Notes under the pieces: generated by a model
Told to the model about the DNA's origin: nothing
The model's database searches: none
Seen by the model: only the letters and a program-made list of their open reading frames with translations
Shown: piece by piece, positions 8,761 through 17,050 of the stretch
Numbering within the stretch: the first letter of the stretch is position 1
How the letters are laid out: every line of letters starts with the position of its first letter
NCBI RefSeq assembly: GCF_024758505.1
Contig: NZ_CP077970.1
Location: 2,790,001 to 2,854,000, forward strand
Direction of reading: 5' to 3'
Origin: Bradyrhizobium arachidis
GTDB lineage: Bacteria; Pseudomonadota; Alphaproteobacteria; Rhizobiales; Xanthobacteraceae
DNA length: 64,000 nucleotides
Translations under genes and position numbers: made by a program

Positions 8761-9282
8761 ATGTCTCGCAAAAAACTTCTGATGCTGTCCGTCAGTGCGA
8801 CCATCGCAACGATGACGCTGGCGCCAAATGCAGCATTCGCGCAATTCCCTCCGCCGCCACCCATGGCCGGGCCTCCGCCGATTGCGGCCGGCGGGCTGCC
8901 TCCGCTATCAGCCGGAGGATCTCCAGCGTTCGCGGCGCGCCCTCCGATGGGGCCAGGCGGTCCGCCACGTGCCGGCCTCGGCGGTCCAGCCCCTCGTCTC
9001 GGTGCTGAACCGGCGCCGCGCGGTGCTCTCGCGGCGGCTGGGCGCGGCGGACCGGCAGTGGCGAGTGCGGTTCGCGGCACATCGGTCACCTACAACCGCT
9101 TCGGAGGCTACGGCGGCTATGGCGGATCCCGATATGGCGAGCGCGCCGCCTATGCCGCGGGTGCCTACGCCGCAGGAGCCACTGCCGGCTACGCTTATGG
9201 CGGCTCGCGCTATGGCTATTCCTCGGACAGCGACTGCTACTACGTCTACAGGCGCTATCGGCGCGTTCTGGTTTGCGACTGA
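8761..9282 (+). CDS. Exported Pro/Gly/Ala-rich, then Gly/Tyr-rich protein
   Basis: A 173-residue protein starting 13 bases after the RND gene, so probably the last gene of that operon. Residues 1-28 are a signal peptide (MSRKKLLMLSVSATIATMTL, ending AFAQ). The mature part opens with a proline/glycine-rich segment (PPPPPMAGPPP) and continues into a Gly/Tyr/Arg-rich segment (GGYGGYGGSRYGERA, YAYGGSRYGYSS). It ends in a short motif with two cysteines, DSDCYYVYRRYRRVLVCD. Similar low-complexity exported proteins are frequent in bradyrhizobia, usually of unknown function; a cell-envelope role is a guess. Composition alone makes homology hard to judge. Confidence 0.7.
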   Translation: MSRKKLLMLSVSATIATMTLAPNAAFAQFPPPPPMAGPPPIAAGGLPPLSAGGSPAFAARPPMGPGGPPRAGLGGPAPRLGAEPAPRGALAAAGRGGPAVASAVRGTSVTYNRFGGYGGYGGSRYGERAAYAAGAYAAGATAGYAYGGSRYGYSSDSDCYYVYRRYRRVLVCD

Positions 9283-9526
9283 TGATCGCGACTTCGGCCA
9301 GAAACGATCACATCTCTTGAACACTCTGATGGAAATCGTAAGTGCCTTGGCCTGCGCCGGCAGGCCGATGCGTTCGTCGATCTGAGGCAGCTGGAATCGA
9401 CGATTGGTCGCAAAGTCAGCGAAATGCGCGCAAGCGCTGCGTCGCGGTGAGGGGACAGACAGCATGTTGCTGGACAACGCTGTCAACTTGGATACTTTGC
9501 TGCGGTTGAAAAGATAAGAGCAAGAA

Positions 9527-10525
9527 ATGTTGGACCTCTTGAAGAGGGGGACCGAAGAGACCTTCGGCGTCATCGAGCGTGAACTGCGATGCGGCCTCTG
9601 GAGCTGGAATCTCCGCACGAACGAGATGGAGTGGTCGCGAGGGTACTATGATCTCCTCGGCATCGAGCCAGGAAAGGTAACACCATCCTTTTCGGCAATC
9701 CTCCAGGTGACACATCCCGACGACCGAGGGCCACAAGCCGAGGTCGAACGCGTCATACGAAAGGCCTCCACGATCCGGCGGAAATTTCGGATCATTCGTC
9801 GAGGAGGCAGCGTCGCGTGGATTTATTGCCAAATCATCGTCTTCGTCGATCCGGAGGGTGCTGCCGAGAAGGCGGTCGGAATCTGCACGGACATTACGGC
9901 TCGCGAGGATCAACTCAACCAGTTGCGGGTTGCCGATGAGCGCTACCGCGCACTGGTCAAGGCGACTGGCGCCGTCGTGTGGAGTGCCAAGTCGGATGGT
10001 CGAATTCACGAGGTGACGAATTGCGATGAGAGCGGCAATCTCCAGGCTGTTGCGCTGGAATCCGGCTGGCTGCAGCTCATACATCCAGATGACCGGGACA
10101 AAATCATCAGAGTTCGTGAAGAGGCCAGCCGCGCGAAGCGGAGCTACGACGTCGTGCACCGGGTTCTCCGGACTGACGGCACCTTCAAGTGGAAGCGCTC
10201 AACGGGCCAGCCGTTGCTTGATGACGCGGGCAACGTCAAGGAGTGGCTTGGAGTCAGCTTAGATCTCGAGCGTGACACGACTGTCGGAACCCACCACATC
10301 ACGGGGGCGCAAATCAGAGCCGCGCGGGGGCTGTTGCGATGGTCCGTGTTGGATCTGGCGCACGCCGCCAGGGTTACGCGTGCGACGATCCGTCGTCTGG
10401 AGGAACTTGACGGCGCCTCATCGCACAAGGACCCGGCGCTTCCCTCGATCGAATCGGCGTTGTCGAAAGCTGGCGTCGAATTCCTGTTTCCTGAGGTGGG
10501 CAAACCCGGCGTACGTCCACGCTAA
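9527..10525 (+). CDS. PAS-PAS sensor with C-terminal HTH domain
   Basis: A 332-residue cytoplasmic protein. The first PAS_3-type fold covers about residues 20-130 (GLWSWNLRTNEMEWSRGYYD, then a PAC tail ending CTDITARE). A second is at about 140-250 (ALVKATGAVVWSAKSDGRIH; VHRVLRTDGTFKWKRSTGQP). Instead of a kinase or GGDEF output, the protein ends in a helix-turn-helix like the short XRE-type domains seen alone in rhizobia (ITGAQIRAARGLLRWSVLDL followed by AHAARVTRATIRRLE). It would therefore be a one-component DNA-binding sensor. No transmembrane segment is visible. It is alone, with 244 bases upstream and 218 downstream to the next recognisable feature. Confidence 0.8.
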   Translation: MLDLLKRGTEETFGVIERELRCGLWSWNLRTNEMEWSRGYYDLLGIEPGKVTPSFSAILQVTHPDDRGPQAEVERVIRKASTIRRKFRIIRRGGSVAWIYCQIIVFVDPEGAAEKAVGICTDITAREDQLNQLRVADERYRALVKATGAVVWSAKSDGRIHEVTNCDESGNLQAVALESGWLQLIHPDDRDKIIRVREEASRAKRSYDVVHRVLRTDGTFKWKRSTGQPLLDDAGNVKEWLGVSLDLERDTTVGTHHITGAQIRAARGLLRWSVLDLAHAARVTRATIRRLEELDGASSHKDPALPSIESALSKAGVEFLFPEVGKPGVRPR

Positions 10526-10743
10526 ATTGGCGGATCGCTTCGACTATCTGAGCAAAGTTGGCTCGAATATTTTGCCACTGAAGTGCAATCCGTCAAATCT
10601 TGCGCCCAACTATCGCACTTGGGAGCCTTTCGTTACGGAATGGCAGGAGCGCTCCGCGGCAACGACCAATTTTGCCTAACAGAAGGTTAGTCGCGCGGCA
10701 TTATTGTTCTGCACGTCGGGTCCAATCACTGCGTGCGGGTACT

Positions 10744-10937
10744 ATGAAGGACATCATTCGATACCTGGGAATCGACACACGCGCTCAGATCCTTGCCGAG
10801 CGGTTGTCGCGGTTGCTCGAAGAGCGAAGCGCCGAAATCATCGGAGCGTTCTACCGGAACACCCGGCAGCCGGCGTGTTGTTGGACGACAAAGTCATCAA
10901 GACAATCCTGCTCAAGTCATCGTGGCTGGTCAACTAA
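10744..10937 (+). pseudogene. Degenerate protoglobin-domain fragment (frameshifted)
   Basis: From ATG 10744 the protein reads MKDIIRYLGIDTRAQ, ending IIGAFYRNT, then becomes nonsense. Moving one base at about 10855-10860 restores EHPAAGVLLDDKVIKTILLK and SSWLVN before a TAA at 10935. The first 35 in-frame residues align without gaps to the start of the globin domain of the gene that follows (GID-TRAQIL / [16 protein letters not shown] / ILDGFYR). The fragment therefore looks like the remains of a second globin-coupled sensor, lost by frameshift and truncation before the haem-binding histidine. A sequencing error could explain the frameshift but not the early stop. Confidence 0.6.
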
Positions 10938-10998
10938 GGAGCCCACCCGCGAGCTCCAATGAATTTTACAACCAACGAACTATTTGAAAGGTCGCATC

Positions 10999-12360
10999 AT
11001 GATTTCTTCGTCAACGGCATGCCCCGACAACACGGAGCAGAACCGCCAAGCCAGGATGCAATTCATGGGCATCACCCCGCGAACCGGCGAGCTGTTGCGT
11101 GAATTCTGGACCATCGCCGAGCCAACAGTGCCAAAGATTCTGGACGGCTTCTACCGGCACGTCACGAGCGAACCTAAGCTTGCCAGCATGATCGGCAAAG
11201 ACATTCCCAGGCTGAAAACGGCTCAGGGCACTCACTGGGCGCGGTTGTTCAACGGGCGGTTCGATGACGAATACCTGCACGGAGTGCGCGCCATCGGCCT
11301 GGTTCACAACAAGATCGGCTTGGAGCCGCGCTGGTACATCGGGGGATATAATTTTGTCCTGAACCAGCTCGTCTCGCTCGCGGTCCGGCGATATCGCTGG
11401 CGACCGGCCCACCTCTCAGAACTACTAACTGCGGTGAATTGCGCCGTGATGCTTGACATGGAGATCGCCATTTCCGTCTACCAGGAGGCAATGCTGGCCG
11501 AGCGGGAAGAGCGTCAGGCGAGGGTTCATGCCGCCATCCATGACTTCGACAGTCGGATGAAGGCCGTGTTGGACACCGTCGGTGGATCGGCCACTAACCT
11601 CCAAAGTGCCGCCAATACCTTGGCCGCCAGCGCTTCGCAATCGACCGAGCAGTCAACGGCCGTGGCCGCGGCATCAGAGGAGGCTTCCACGAATGTGCAG
11701 GCAGTAGCTGCGTCGACGGAGCAGCTGACCTCGTCGATTAGGGAGATCGGCCGGCAGGTTTCCGAATCGACTCGAATTGCACGGACCGCGGCTGACCAGG
11801 CCGCCCGATCCGGCGAAACCGTCCAGGGACTTGCTAAGGCGGCTCAACGCATCGGAGACGTGGTGGATTTGATCAGTACCATAGCGGGGCAGACCAACCT
11901 ACTTGCCCTCAATGCGACGATTGAAGCAGCGCGCGCCGGCGAGGCGGGCCGCGGCTTTGCCGTGGTCGCCTCCGAGGTGAAGGCACTAGCGGAACAGACC
12001 GCCAAAGCAACAGGAGAAATTGGCGAGCAGATTCTTTCGATCCAGGGTGCAACGAAGGAATCGGTCGGCGCTATCCAGGAGATCGGCGGCACGATCGGAT
12101 CCGTCAACGAGATTGCCACCGCCATAGCCGCGGCGGTGGAAGAGCAGGGAATGGCCACGGCCGAGATCGCCCGCAACGTCCAGCAAGCGGCACGCGGTAC
12201 TCATGAAGTATCCAGCAACATTGCCGGGGTGAGCCAAGTGGCTGCTGAAACGCGGCAGACGGCCGGCGCGCTGCTGAGCGCATCCGAGCAGCTTTCCAGC
12301 CAGGCTGCATCTCTTCGCCAGGAAGTGGAGACGTTCTTTGTCGAAATCAGAGCTGCCTGA
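10999..12360 (+). CDS. Globin-coupled chemoreceptor (HemAT-like aerotaxis transducer)
   Basis: A 453-residue soluble protein starting at ATG 10999, with GAAAGG 7 bases upstream. Residues 20-180 are a protoglobin (haem sensor) domain. The proximal haem ligand is His103 in [17 protein letters not shown], matching the HemAT pattern. About 190-450 is a methyl-accepting signalling domain with the conserved hairpin tip [20 protein letters not shown] followed by [18 protein letters not shown], which contacts CheA/CheW. There are no membrane segments, as in HemAT. By family it would sense O2 or a related gas and modulate chemotaxis. No che genes lie nearby, so it must signal to an array encoded elsewhere. 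Confidence 0.92.
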   Translation: MISSSTACPDNTEQNRQARMQFMGITPRTGELLREFWTIAEPTVPKILDGFYRHVTSEPKLASMIGKDIPRLKTAQGTHWARLFNGRFDDEYLHGVRAIGLVHNKIGLEPRWYIGGYNFVLNQLVSLAVRRYRWRPAHLSELLTAVNCAVMLDMEIAISVYQEAMLAEREERQARVHAAIHDFDSRMKAVLDTVGGSATNLQSAANTLAASASQSTEQSTAVAAASEEASTNVQAVAASTEQLTSSIREIGRQVSESTRIARTAADQAARSGETVQGLAKAAQRIGDVVDLISTIAGQTNLLALNATIEAARAGEAGRGFAVVASEVKALAEQTAKATGEIGEQILSIQGATKESVGAIQEIGGTIGSVNEIATAIAAAVEEQGMATAEIARNVQQAARGTHEVSSNIAGVSQVAAETRQTAGALLSASEQLSSQAASLRQEVETFFVEIRAA

Positions 12361-12435
12361 GAATCCTAGTCGGACGTCGACGAAAACATCTACAATCACG
12401 GTCAATCCAGTGAGCGATGTCGTGACCGCGAATGA

Positions 12436-14592
12436 GTGAGGGACAGCGTGTTCTCAAACGGTAGCGAGCAAAGGCGCACACCTGATCCGTTAAAAGACGC
12501 GATCGATGTCGAGCGAAAGTGCGAGGTTGACTGGAAACGACTGCTCCACACGGCCATTGAAAGCAGCACGCATGGCTTGTGCGTCTTTGACAGTCACGAA
12601 CGATTGGTGATCGGTAACGAGCAGCATCGCGCAATGTATGCGCTAACACATGCCCAAAGCACGCCGGGTCTATCGGTGGACAGCATCCTGGAGAGCCGTT
12701 GTGCGCACGTGGCGATGGCCAGCACAGGAGCGCGGCCTGCCGACTACCTCGCTGCAATAAAGCGAAGAGAAGCGTTCCGGGCTATCTGGGAACTGGAGAA
12801 TGGCTCCTTTGTCGAGCTCGATATGCACCCGATGCCCGACGGAGGCTTTGTCGAGAGACATCGTGATATCACCGAGCTTCGGCTCGCAGAAATTAGGGCT
12901 CAAGCTGCAACGCAGGAGCTGATCGAGAAGCAATATGCGCTCGACCAGGCGGTGATCGTCGCTATCACCGACGTCCGCGGTACGATAACCTACGCCAACG
13001 ACAGGTTTTGCGAGATCAGCGGTTATTCTCGTGAGGAGCTACTCGGAAACAACCATCGCATCCTGAAGTCCGGGGTTCATTCACGGGAGGTCTTTCGGCA
13101 GATGTACCGCTGCCTTACCTTAGGCGAGGTGTGGCGCGGTGAGCTCTGCAACAAGGCGAAGAGCGGCGAGCTCTATTGGGTCGACACGGTCATCACGCCG
13201 CAGCTCGGTCCGGAAGGAAAACCCGTAGCCTATATGGCTATTCGGATCGATATTACAGCTCGGAAGAAGGCCGAAGCGCAAGTCTACCACGCGGCTCGGC
13301 ACGATGCGTTGACCGGTCTTCCGAACCGGGCCGCCCTGCTGGATGGCCTATCGGAGCGGCTCGAGAAAGCCCCGGCGCAACAGCAAAATCTGATCGTCTA
13401 CTTGCTGGATCTTGACGGGTTCAAATGCGTGAACGACACACTTGGACATGCTGCGGGGGACGCCTTGCTCAAGCAGCTGAGTAGACGTCTCAAGTCGACC
13501 ATCGCAGATGGTGATCTGATCGCCCGGCTTGGAGGGGATGAGTTCGCGATCGTGCAGGTCAGCTCTCACGACGAGCGCGAACAGGCCATAAGGCTGTCTG
13601 TCGCTCTGCTCGAAATCGTGGCGAGACCGTTCTCGGTCGAAGCGCAGGACGTCTCGGTAGGAGTGAGCATAGGGATAGCGTTTGCTCCAATAGATGGCCT
13701 CACCGCTTCCGAGTTGCTTTATCGAGCGGATCTCGCCTTGTACCGCGTCAAATCCGAAGGACGGAACGGGTTTCAGTTCTTCGAGGACGAGATGCACAAG
13801 CGGGCGCAATCTCGGAATCAGCTCGTTAATGAGCTGCGTTCCTCCCTGGCTCGTGGCCAGTTCGAACTGCACTACCAGCCAATCTTTGAGGCAAGAACTT
13901 TGCGGCCGCGCGGCGCGGAGGCGCTCGTGCGGTGGCGCCATCCCTCCCAAGGCTTGCTCTATCCGGATCGTTTCATCGGAATCGCTGAGGAAGCGGGGCT
14001 GATGGAGTCGCTGGGGCAATGGGTCATACAAAAGGCATGCGCAGATGCCGTGTCCTGGCCTGAAGAGATCAAGGTCGCCGTCAATCTGTCGCCGGCGCAG
14101 TTTCGGGGTGCGACACTCTTCGATGTCATACTTTGCGTGTTGGTCGAGACGGGTCTTTCGCCGCATCGACTTGAACTGGAAGTGACGGAATCGATGCTGC
14201 TGCAGGACAGGGAAGAAAATCTTCTCCTGTTTCGACAGCTCAAGAATATCGGCGTCTCCATTGCGCTCGATGATTTCGGCATTGGGTATGCCTCGCTCGG
14301 TTCGGTTGTCTCATTCCCTTTTAGTAAGGTGAAGATAGACCGATCGTTCACGCGAGATCTGTTGCAGAAGCCGGCGAGCAAGGCGGTCGTCGCGTCCATC
14401 ATGACGCTGGCCCGTGGACTTGATGTGCAGGTCACGGCGGAAGGCGTCGAAGCGAGCGAGCAGTTGGAGTACTTGCGCGATCAGGGAGTCGATCTGATTC
14501 AGGGCTACTTGCTCGGCAAGCCCGTCCCATGCAGCGAGTTGAACCTCGCCAGCGCGCCGCATTCCGGATTACGGGAAGTCACATGCATCTGA
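12436..14592 (+). CDS. PAS-PAS-GGDEF-EAL cyclic-di-GMP turnover protein
   Basis: About 718 residues from GTG 12436; GTG 12448 with AGGGA upstream is an equally good start. An N-terminal PAS_7-like domain (about 35-150) is followed by a PAS domain (about 165-280, AITDVRGTITYANDRFCEIS). A GGDEF domain carries an intact RLGGDEFAIV at about residue 366. An EAL domain carries GAEALVRWRHP at about 495, plus DDFGIGYASL and KIDRSF. Both catalytic motifs are complete, so both synthesis and hydrolysis of c-di-GMP are possible. The inhibitory RxxD site before GGDEF is ADGD, lacking the arginine, so product inhibition at that site is unlikely. It follows the globin receptor by 75 bases and overlaps the next gene by 10. 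Confidence 0.92.
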   Translation: MRDSVFSNGSEQRRTPDPLKDAIDVERKCEVDWKRLLHTAIESSTHGLCVFDSHERLVIGNEQHRAMYALTHAQSTPGLSVDSILESRCAHVAMASTGARPADYLAAIKRREAFRAIWELENGSFVELDMHPMPDGGFVERHRDITELRLAEIRAQAATQELIEKQYALDQAVIVAITDVRGTITYANDRFCEISGYSREELLGNNHRILKSGVHSREVFRQMYRCLTLGEVWRGELCNKAKSGELYWVDTVITPQLGPEGKPVAYMAIRIDITARKKAEAQVYHAARHDALTGLPNRAALLDGLSERLEKAPAQQQNLIVYLLDLDGFKCVNDTLGHAAGDALLKQLSRRLKSTIADGDLIARLGGDEFAIVQVSSHDEREQAIRLSVALLEIVARPFSVEAQDVSVGVSIGIAFAPIDGLTASELLYRADLALYRVKSEGRNGFQFFEDEMHKRAQSRNQLVNELRSSLARGQFELHYQPIFEARTLRPRGAEALVRWRHPSQGLLYPDRFIGIAEEAGLMESLGQWVIQKACADAVSWPEEIKVAVNLSPAQFRGATLFDVILCVLVETGLSPHRLELEVTESMLLQDREENLLLFRQLKNIGVSIALDDFGIGYASLGSVVSFPFSKVKIDRSFTRDLLQKPASKAVVASIMTLARGLDVQVTAEGVEASEQLEYLRDQGVDLIQGYLLGKPVPCSELNLASAPHSGLREVTCI

Positions 14593-15716
14593 GTCAAACG
14601 AGTAGTCAGGCGCAAGGCCTGACGAACGTGAATGCTGCTCTCTCTCTGCCGCTCGAGCTGGAGGACGCCATCGCGAGCAGCGACGTTCGTCGTCGGGCGA
14701 CCATGCTAAGGCGGATGGCCGATCTTTTTGTTGGATCGGGAGATTTAACCCCGCAACAGACGTCTTTATTTGACGAAGTCATGAGCCGGCTGCTCGGGGA
14801 GGTCGAATCGTCCGCCCGGGTGCAGCTTTCCGAATATCTGGCCGAATGCCCGCGCGAAGCTCGCAAGACGATCAGAAGCCTGGCCCTGGACGACGTCATC
14901 GAAGTAGCCCGACCGATATTGACGGGTTCAGAACAGCTGGAACAGCGGACCTTGGAGGAGGCGGCGGCAACGAAGAGTCAGGCGCATCTGTTGGCGATCT
15001 CAGGTCGGAAGACGATACCCGAACCGGTGACCGAGATTTTGATAGACCGTGGGGACCGGGATGTCGTGCTCTGTGTCGCGGCGAATCCCGGGGCTCGCTT
15101 TTCGGCATTCGGATTTGCCTCCCTCGTGCTGCGTTCCTCCGGGGACGAAGAACTGGCCGTGGCGGTCTGGATCAGAAGTGACGTTCCTCGGCGACAACTA
15201 TTGAAGCTCTTCTCCGATGCCTCTTTGATTGTGAAGGACAGGCTCTGCAAGGAGGATCCGACGAAAGGGAAGGGGATCGAAAAGGCGATCGCTCAGGCGC
15301 TGGACCGACTTCAGGCCCGAACACGGCAACTCTCCCCTGAATTTGTGTCAGGCTCGGCGCGCGTGAGCTTACTCGAAGAGGCAGGCAGGCTGGACGAAGA
15401 CGCTTTGTACGAGTTTGCGAGCTCGAAGCAGTTTTCTGAAACGGTGCTCGCTCTGGCTTCGATGTGCGATGTTCCGGCAGGCGTTGTCGAAAGAGCCTTG
15501 GTCGACGACCGATCGGAACAGATACTCGTCCTGGCGAAGGCTTCGGGATTGAATTGGGATACTACAAAGGCGCTTTTGGTCCTTAAGAGCTCTCCTCGTG
15601 AAACAAGAGACGACCTGGAGAGACTGTTCGAAACATTTTTGCGGCTCAAACCCCAAACCGCGCGCAAGGCCGTTCGATTCTACAGACTTCGCGAGCGTGC
15701 CCTTGCTCAAAATTGA
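14583..15716 (+). CDS. DUF2336 domain protein
   Basis: A 377-residue protein starting at ATG 14583, inside the end of the GGDEF-EAL gene, with GGGAAG upstream. The helical repeat-like sequence (SSDVRRRATMLRRMADLFVG; DEVMSRLLGEVESSARVQLS; RPILTGSEQLEQRTL) is typical of the DUF2336 family of alphaproteobacteria. Members have HEAT-like helices and often lie beside signalling genes; the biochemical role is not established. The overlap with the c-di-GMP gene suggests translational coupling and a shared pathway. No catalytic motif, membrane segment or signal peptide is visible. Confidence 0.85.
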   Translation: MHLSQTSSQAQGLTNVNAALSLPLELEDAIASSDVRRRATMLRRMADLFVGSGDLTPQQTSLFDEVMSRLLGEVESSARVQLSEYLAECPREARKTIRSLALDDVIEVARPILTGSEQLEQRTLEEAAATKSQAHLLAISGRKTIPEPVTEILIDRGDRDVVLCVAANPGARFSAFGFASLVLRSSGDEELAVAVWIRSDVPRRQLLKLFSDASLIVKDRLCKEDPTKGKGIEKAIAQALDRLQARTRQLSPEFVSGSARVSLLEEAGRLDEDALYEFASSKQFSETVLALASMCDVPAGVVERALVDDRSEQILVLAKASGLNWDTTKALLVLKSSPRETRDDLERLFETFLRLKPQTARKAVRFYRLRERALAQN

Positions 15717-15811
15717 GGGTGCTCAGCGAGCGCGACAACGTGAGCATTCGCCGAAGCGGCCTCCAGGAGCGGGGAACGTGGCAGTTAAGTATGGAGCTTG
15801 GAGCATACAAC

Positions 15812-16150
15812 ATGGGCACTCTTCACCTCTTACCTGCAACTCGCAAGGACAGACCCACTCTGCGTCTCCAGGATCCATGCCAAATCACGCCAGATCTTAC
15901 TGACCAATTTGTATCCTTGCAGACCGCAGTGGAGGTGCAGCTTCCGTTGGCTGTTGGCAGATTTGAGAAGGCGGTCGCGGATGTTGACGCGATCGGTCAT
16001 CAACTGCCGTCAGGGGAATTCAAGGATCGCTTCGACGAGGAGCGAGGCGTTCTCGCCGCACAGCTAAATCAGATCAGACAACTGAAGAGCGATCTCCAGG
16101 GCATCTGGACTTCCATGTGTCGAACCCTGAATGATTGCGACGTAAAATAG
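15812..16150 (+). CDS. Hypothetical protein, possible coiled coil
   Basis: A 112-residue protein. ATG 15812 is chosen because GGAG lies 8 bases upstream at 15800-15803; in-frame ATG 15791 is an alternative. The C-terminal two thirds is a charged, heptad-like helical region (VEVQLPLAVGRFEKAVADVD; FDERGVLAAQLNQIRQLK with an extra acidic residue) that could form a coiled coil. Two cysteines lie near the end (MCRTLNDCDVK). No family recognised. Its TAG stop directly abuts the ATG of the LuxR-type gene at 16151, which suggests that the two proteins act together. Confidence 0.55.
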   Translation: MGTLHLLPATRKDRPTLRLQDPCQITPDLTDQFVSLQTAVEVQLPLAVGRFEKAVADVDAIGHQLPSGEFKDRFDEERGVLAAQLNQIRQLKSDLQGIWTSMCRTLNDCDVK

Positions 16151-16714
16151 ATGACAGTCTGCAGCGATCCCGAAACAGTTCAGCAATCCTGGGAGCATAG
16201 GCGGGCTAGAGATCGGGCTGGAGATCAAGTCGACTATGAGATCGCGCGTCAGCTCAACGGACCCTTGATTGCGCTGCTGCTTTACATGAACGAAATCAAA
16301 CGACACAGCCGACAAATGTCTCCGGTTGTGGGGGATCCGGCTTATCTTCAACAGGTCGTTGAAAACGCTCTTCACCAGACCGAGCGGATCTGGGCGATAG
16401 TCAAGCAGGCCGCCACACGCGGTGCATCGGCCCCAGAGATCGGGCCGGAGGACGATGGGGCTGGCGCCGACAAGGAGGGAGATCGCGGGGCAGACATCAT
16501 GGCCCCTTCAGGCTCTAGCCAGATGTTTCTGACGAAGCGTGAACGCGAGGTTCTGAGCCTCGTCAGCAACGGCTACTCCAACAAGCAAGGTGCCCGACAG
16601 CTGAGTATCAGTCCAAGAACGTTCGAAAGTCATCGCGCCGGACTCATCCGAAAGCTCGGCGCGCGAAACACGGCAGATCTCGTCCGACTGGCGCTCTTGC
16701 ATCACGCCGTCTAG
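16151..16714 (+). CDS. LuxR-type HTH transcriptional regulator
   Basis: A 187-residue protein. The C-terminal LuxR/GerE DNA-binding domain is clear at about residues 125-185: LTKREREVLSLVSNGYSNKQ, then GARQLSISPRTFESHRAGLI and RKLGARNTADLVRLALL. The N-terminal half is not a receiver domain and has no conserved phospho-aspartate. Its helix QLNGPLIALLLYMNEIKRHS recalls a HisKA-like dimerisation helix. It is therefore probably a stand-alone regulator rather than a two-component response regulator. It starts directly after the stop of the hypothetical gene before it, and closes the signalling run that began at 10999. Confidence 0.85.
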   Translation: MTVCSDPETVQQSWEHRRARDRAGDQVDYEIARQLNGPLIALLLYMNEIKRHSRQMSPVVGDPAYLQQVVENALHQTERIWAIVKQAATRGASAPEIGPEDDGAGADKEGDRGADIMAPSGSSQMFLTKREREVLSLVSNGYSNKQGARQLSISPRTFESHRAGLIRKLGARNTADLVRLALLHHAV

Positions 16715-16885
16715 GGCGGGCAGATCGAATGTTAGCCGGTCGCCACCAACGCGTCCTGGTTTGCAACTAACAATCACGAACTCCGGACCTTATCGTTGCG
16801 TCAGCGTGTCCAATTGGCTGGGACCAACAGCGTCTGGCGAACGTGGGCTTAATCATTTCCAGCACCAGCTTGTGAATGCGCTCGC

Positions 16886-16891
16886 TTGACA
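16886..16891 (+). promoter_or_regulatory. Candidate -35 element for the exported-protein gene
   Basis: A perfect TTGACA lies at 16886-16891. A -10 element at 15-17 bases spacing (TATACC at 16907 or TACCGT at 16909) falls inside the palindrome at 16904-16920. A bound repressor would therefore cover the -10 region. The transcript would start near 16920 and include the small upstream reading frame at 16985. Confidence 0.5.
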
Positions 16892-16903
16892 GGATCGTTA
16901 ATA

Positions 16904-16920
16904 AACTATACCGTATAGTT
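16904..16920. promoter_or_regulatory. TetR-type operator, copy 3
   Basis: An exact copy of the 17-bp palindrome at 96-112 (AACTATAC-C-GTATAGTT). One further complementary base on each side gives a 19-bp palindrome. It sits 81 bases before the small reading frame at 16985 and 143 before the exported-protein gene at 17047, overlapping the -10 region of the promoter with TTGACA at 16886. It lies 14.5 kb from the tetR gene that most likely makes its repressor. Confidence 0.75.
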
Positions 16921-16984
16921 TGTTAATGAGCAGCTCGCTACGACCGAGCTCCGGACAGTGGCGATAGACTAGGAGCAGACAACG

Positions 16985-17050
16985 ATGCCCAATACTTGCG
17001 ACTACTGCCTTTCTGAACATCAACCAATTCCTATGGAGAGAACATCATGA
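16985..17050 (+). CDS. 21-residue upstream reading frame (possible leader peptide)
   Basis: ATG 16985 is preceded by AGGAG at 16970-16974, a good ribosome binding site. The frame encodes 21 residues (starts MPNTCDYCLSEHQ, ends ERTS) with a CxxC pair. Its TGA (17048-17050) overlaps the ATG of the next gene in the classic ATGA arrangement. The leader lies between the TetR-operated promoter and the exported-protein gene. It may be a translated leader that couples translation. It could be a chance frame, since 21 codons is short. Confidence 0.4.
   Translation: MPNTCDYCLSEHQPIPMERTS

Noticed and set aside
8848..9250. Pro/Gly and Gly/Tyr-rich stretches of the exported protein as DNA tandem repeats
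   Set aside because: Codons vary and units are irregular; this is protein low complexity, not a DNA repeat.
9349..9366. Inverted repeat GGCCTGC-GCCG-GCAGGCC after the Pro/Gly-rich gene as a terminator
   Set aside because: Short stem without T run and 66 bases after the stop; not enough to call a terminator.
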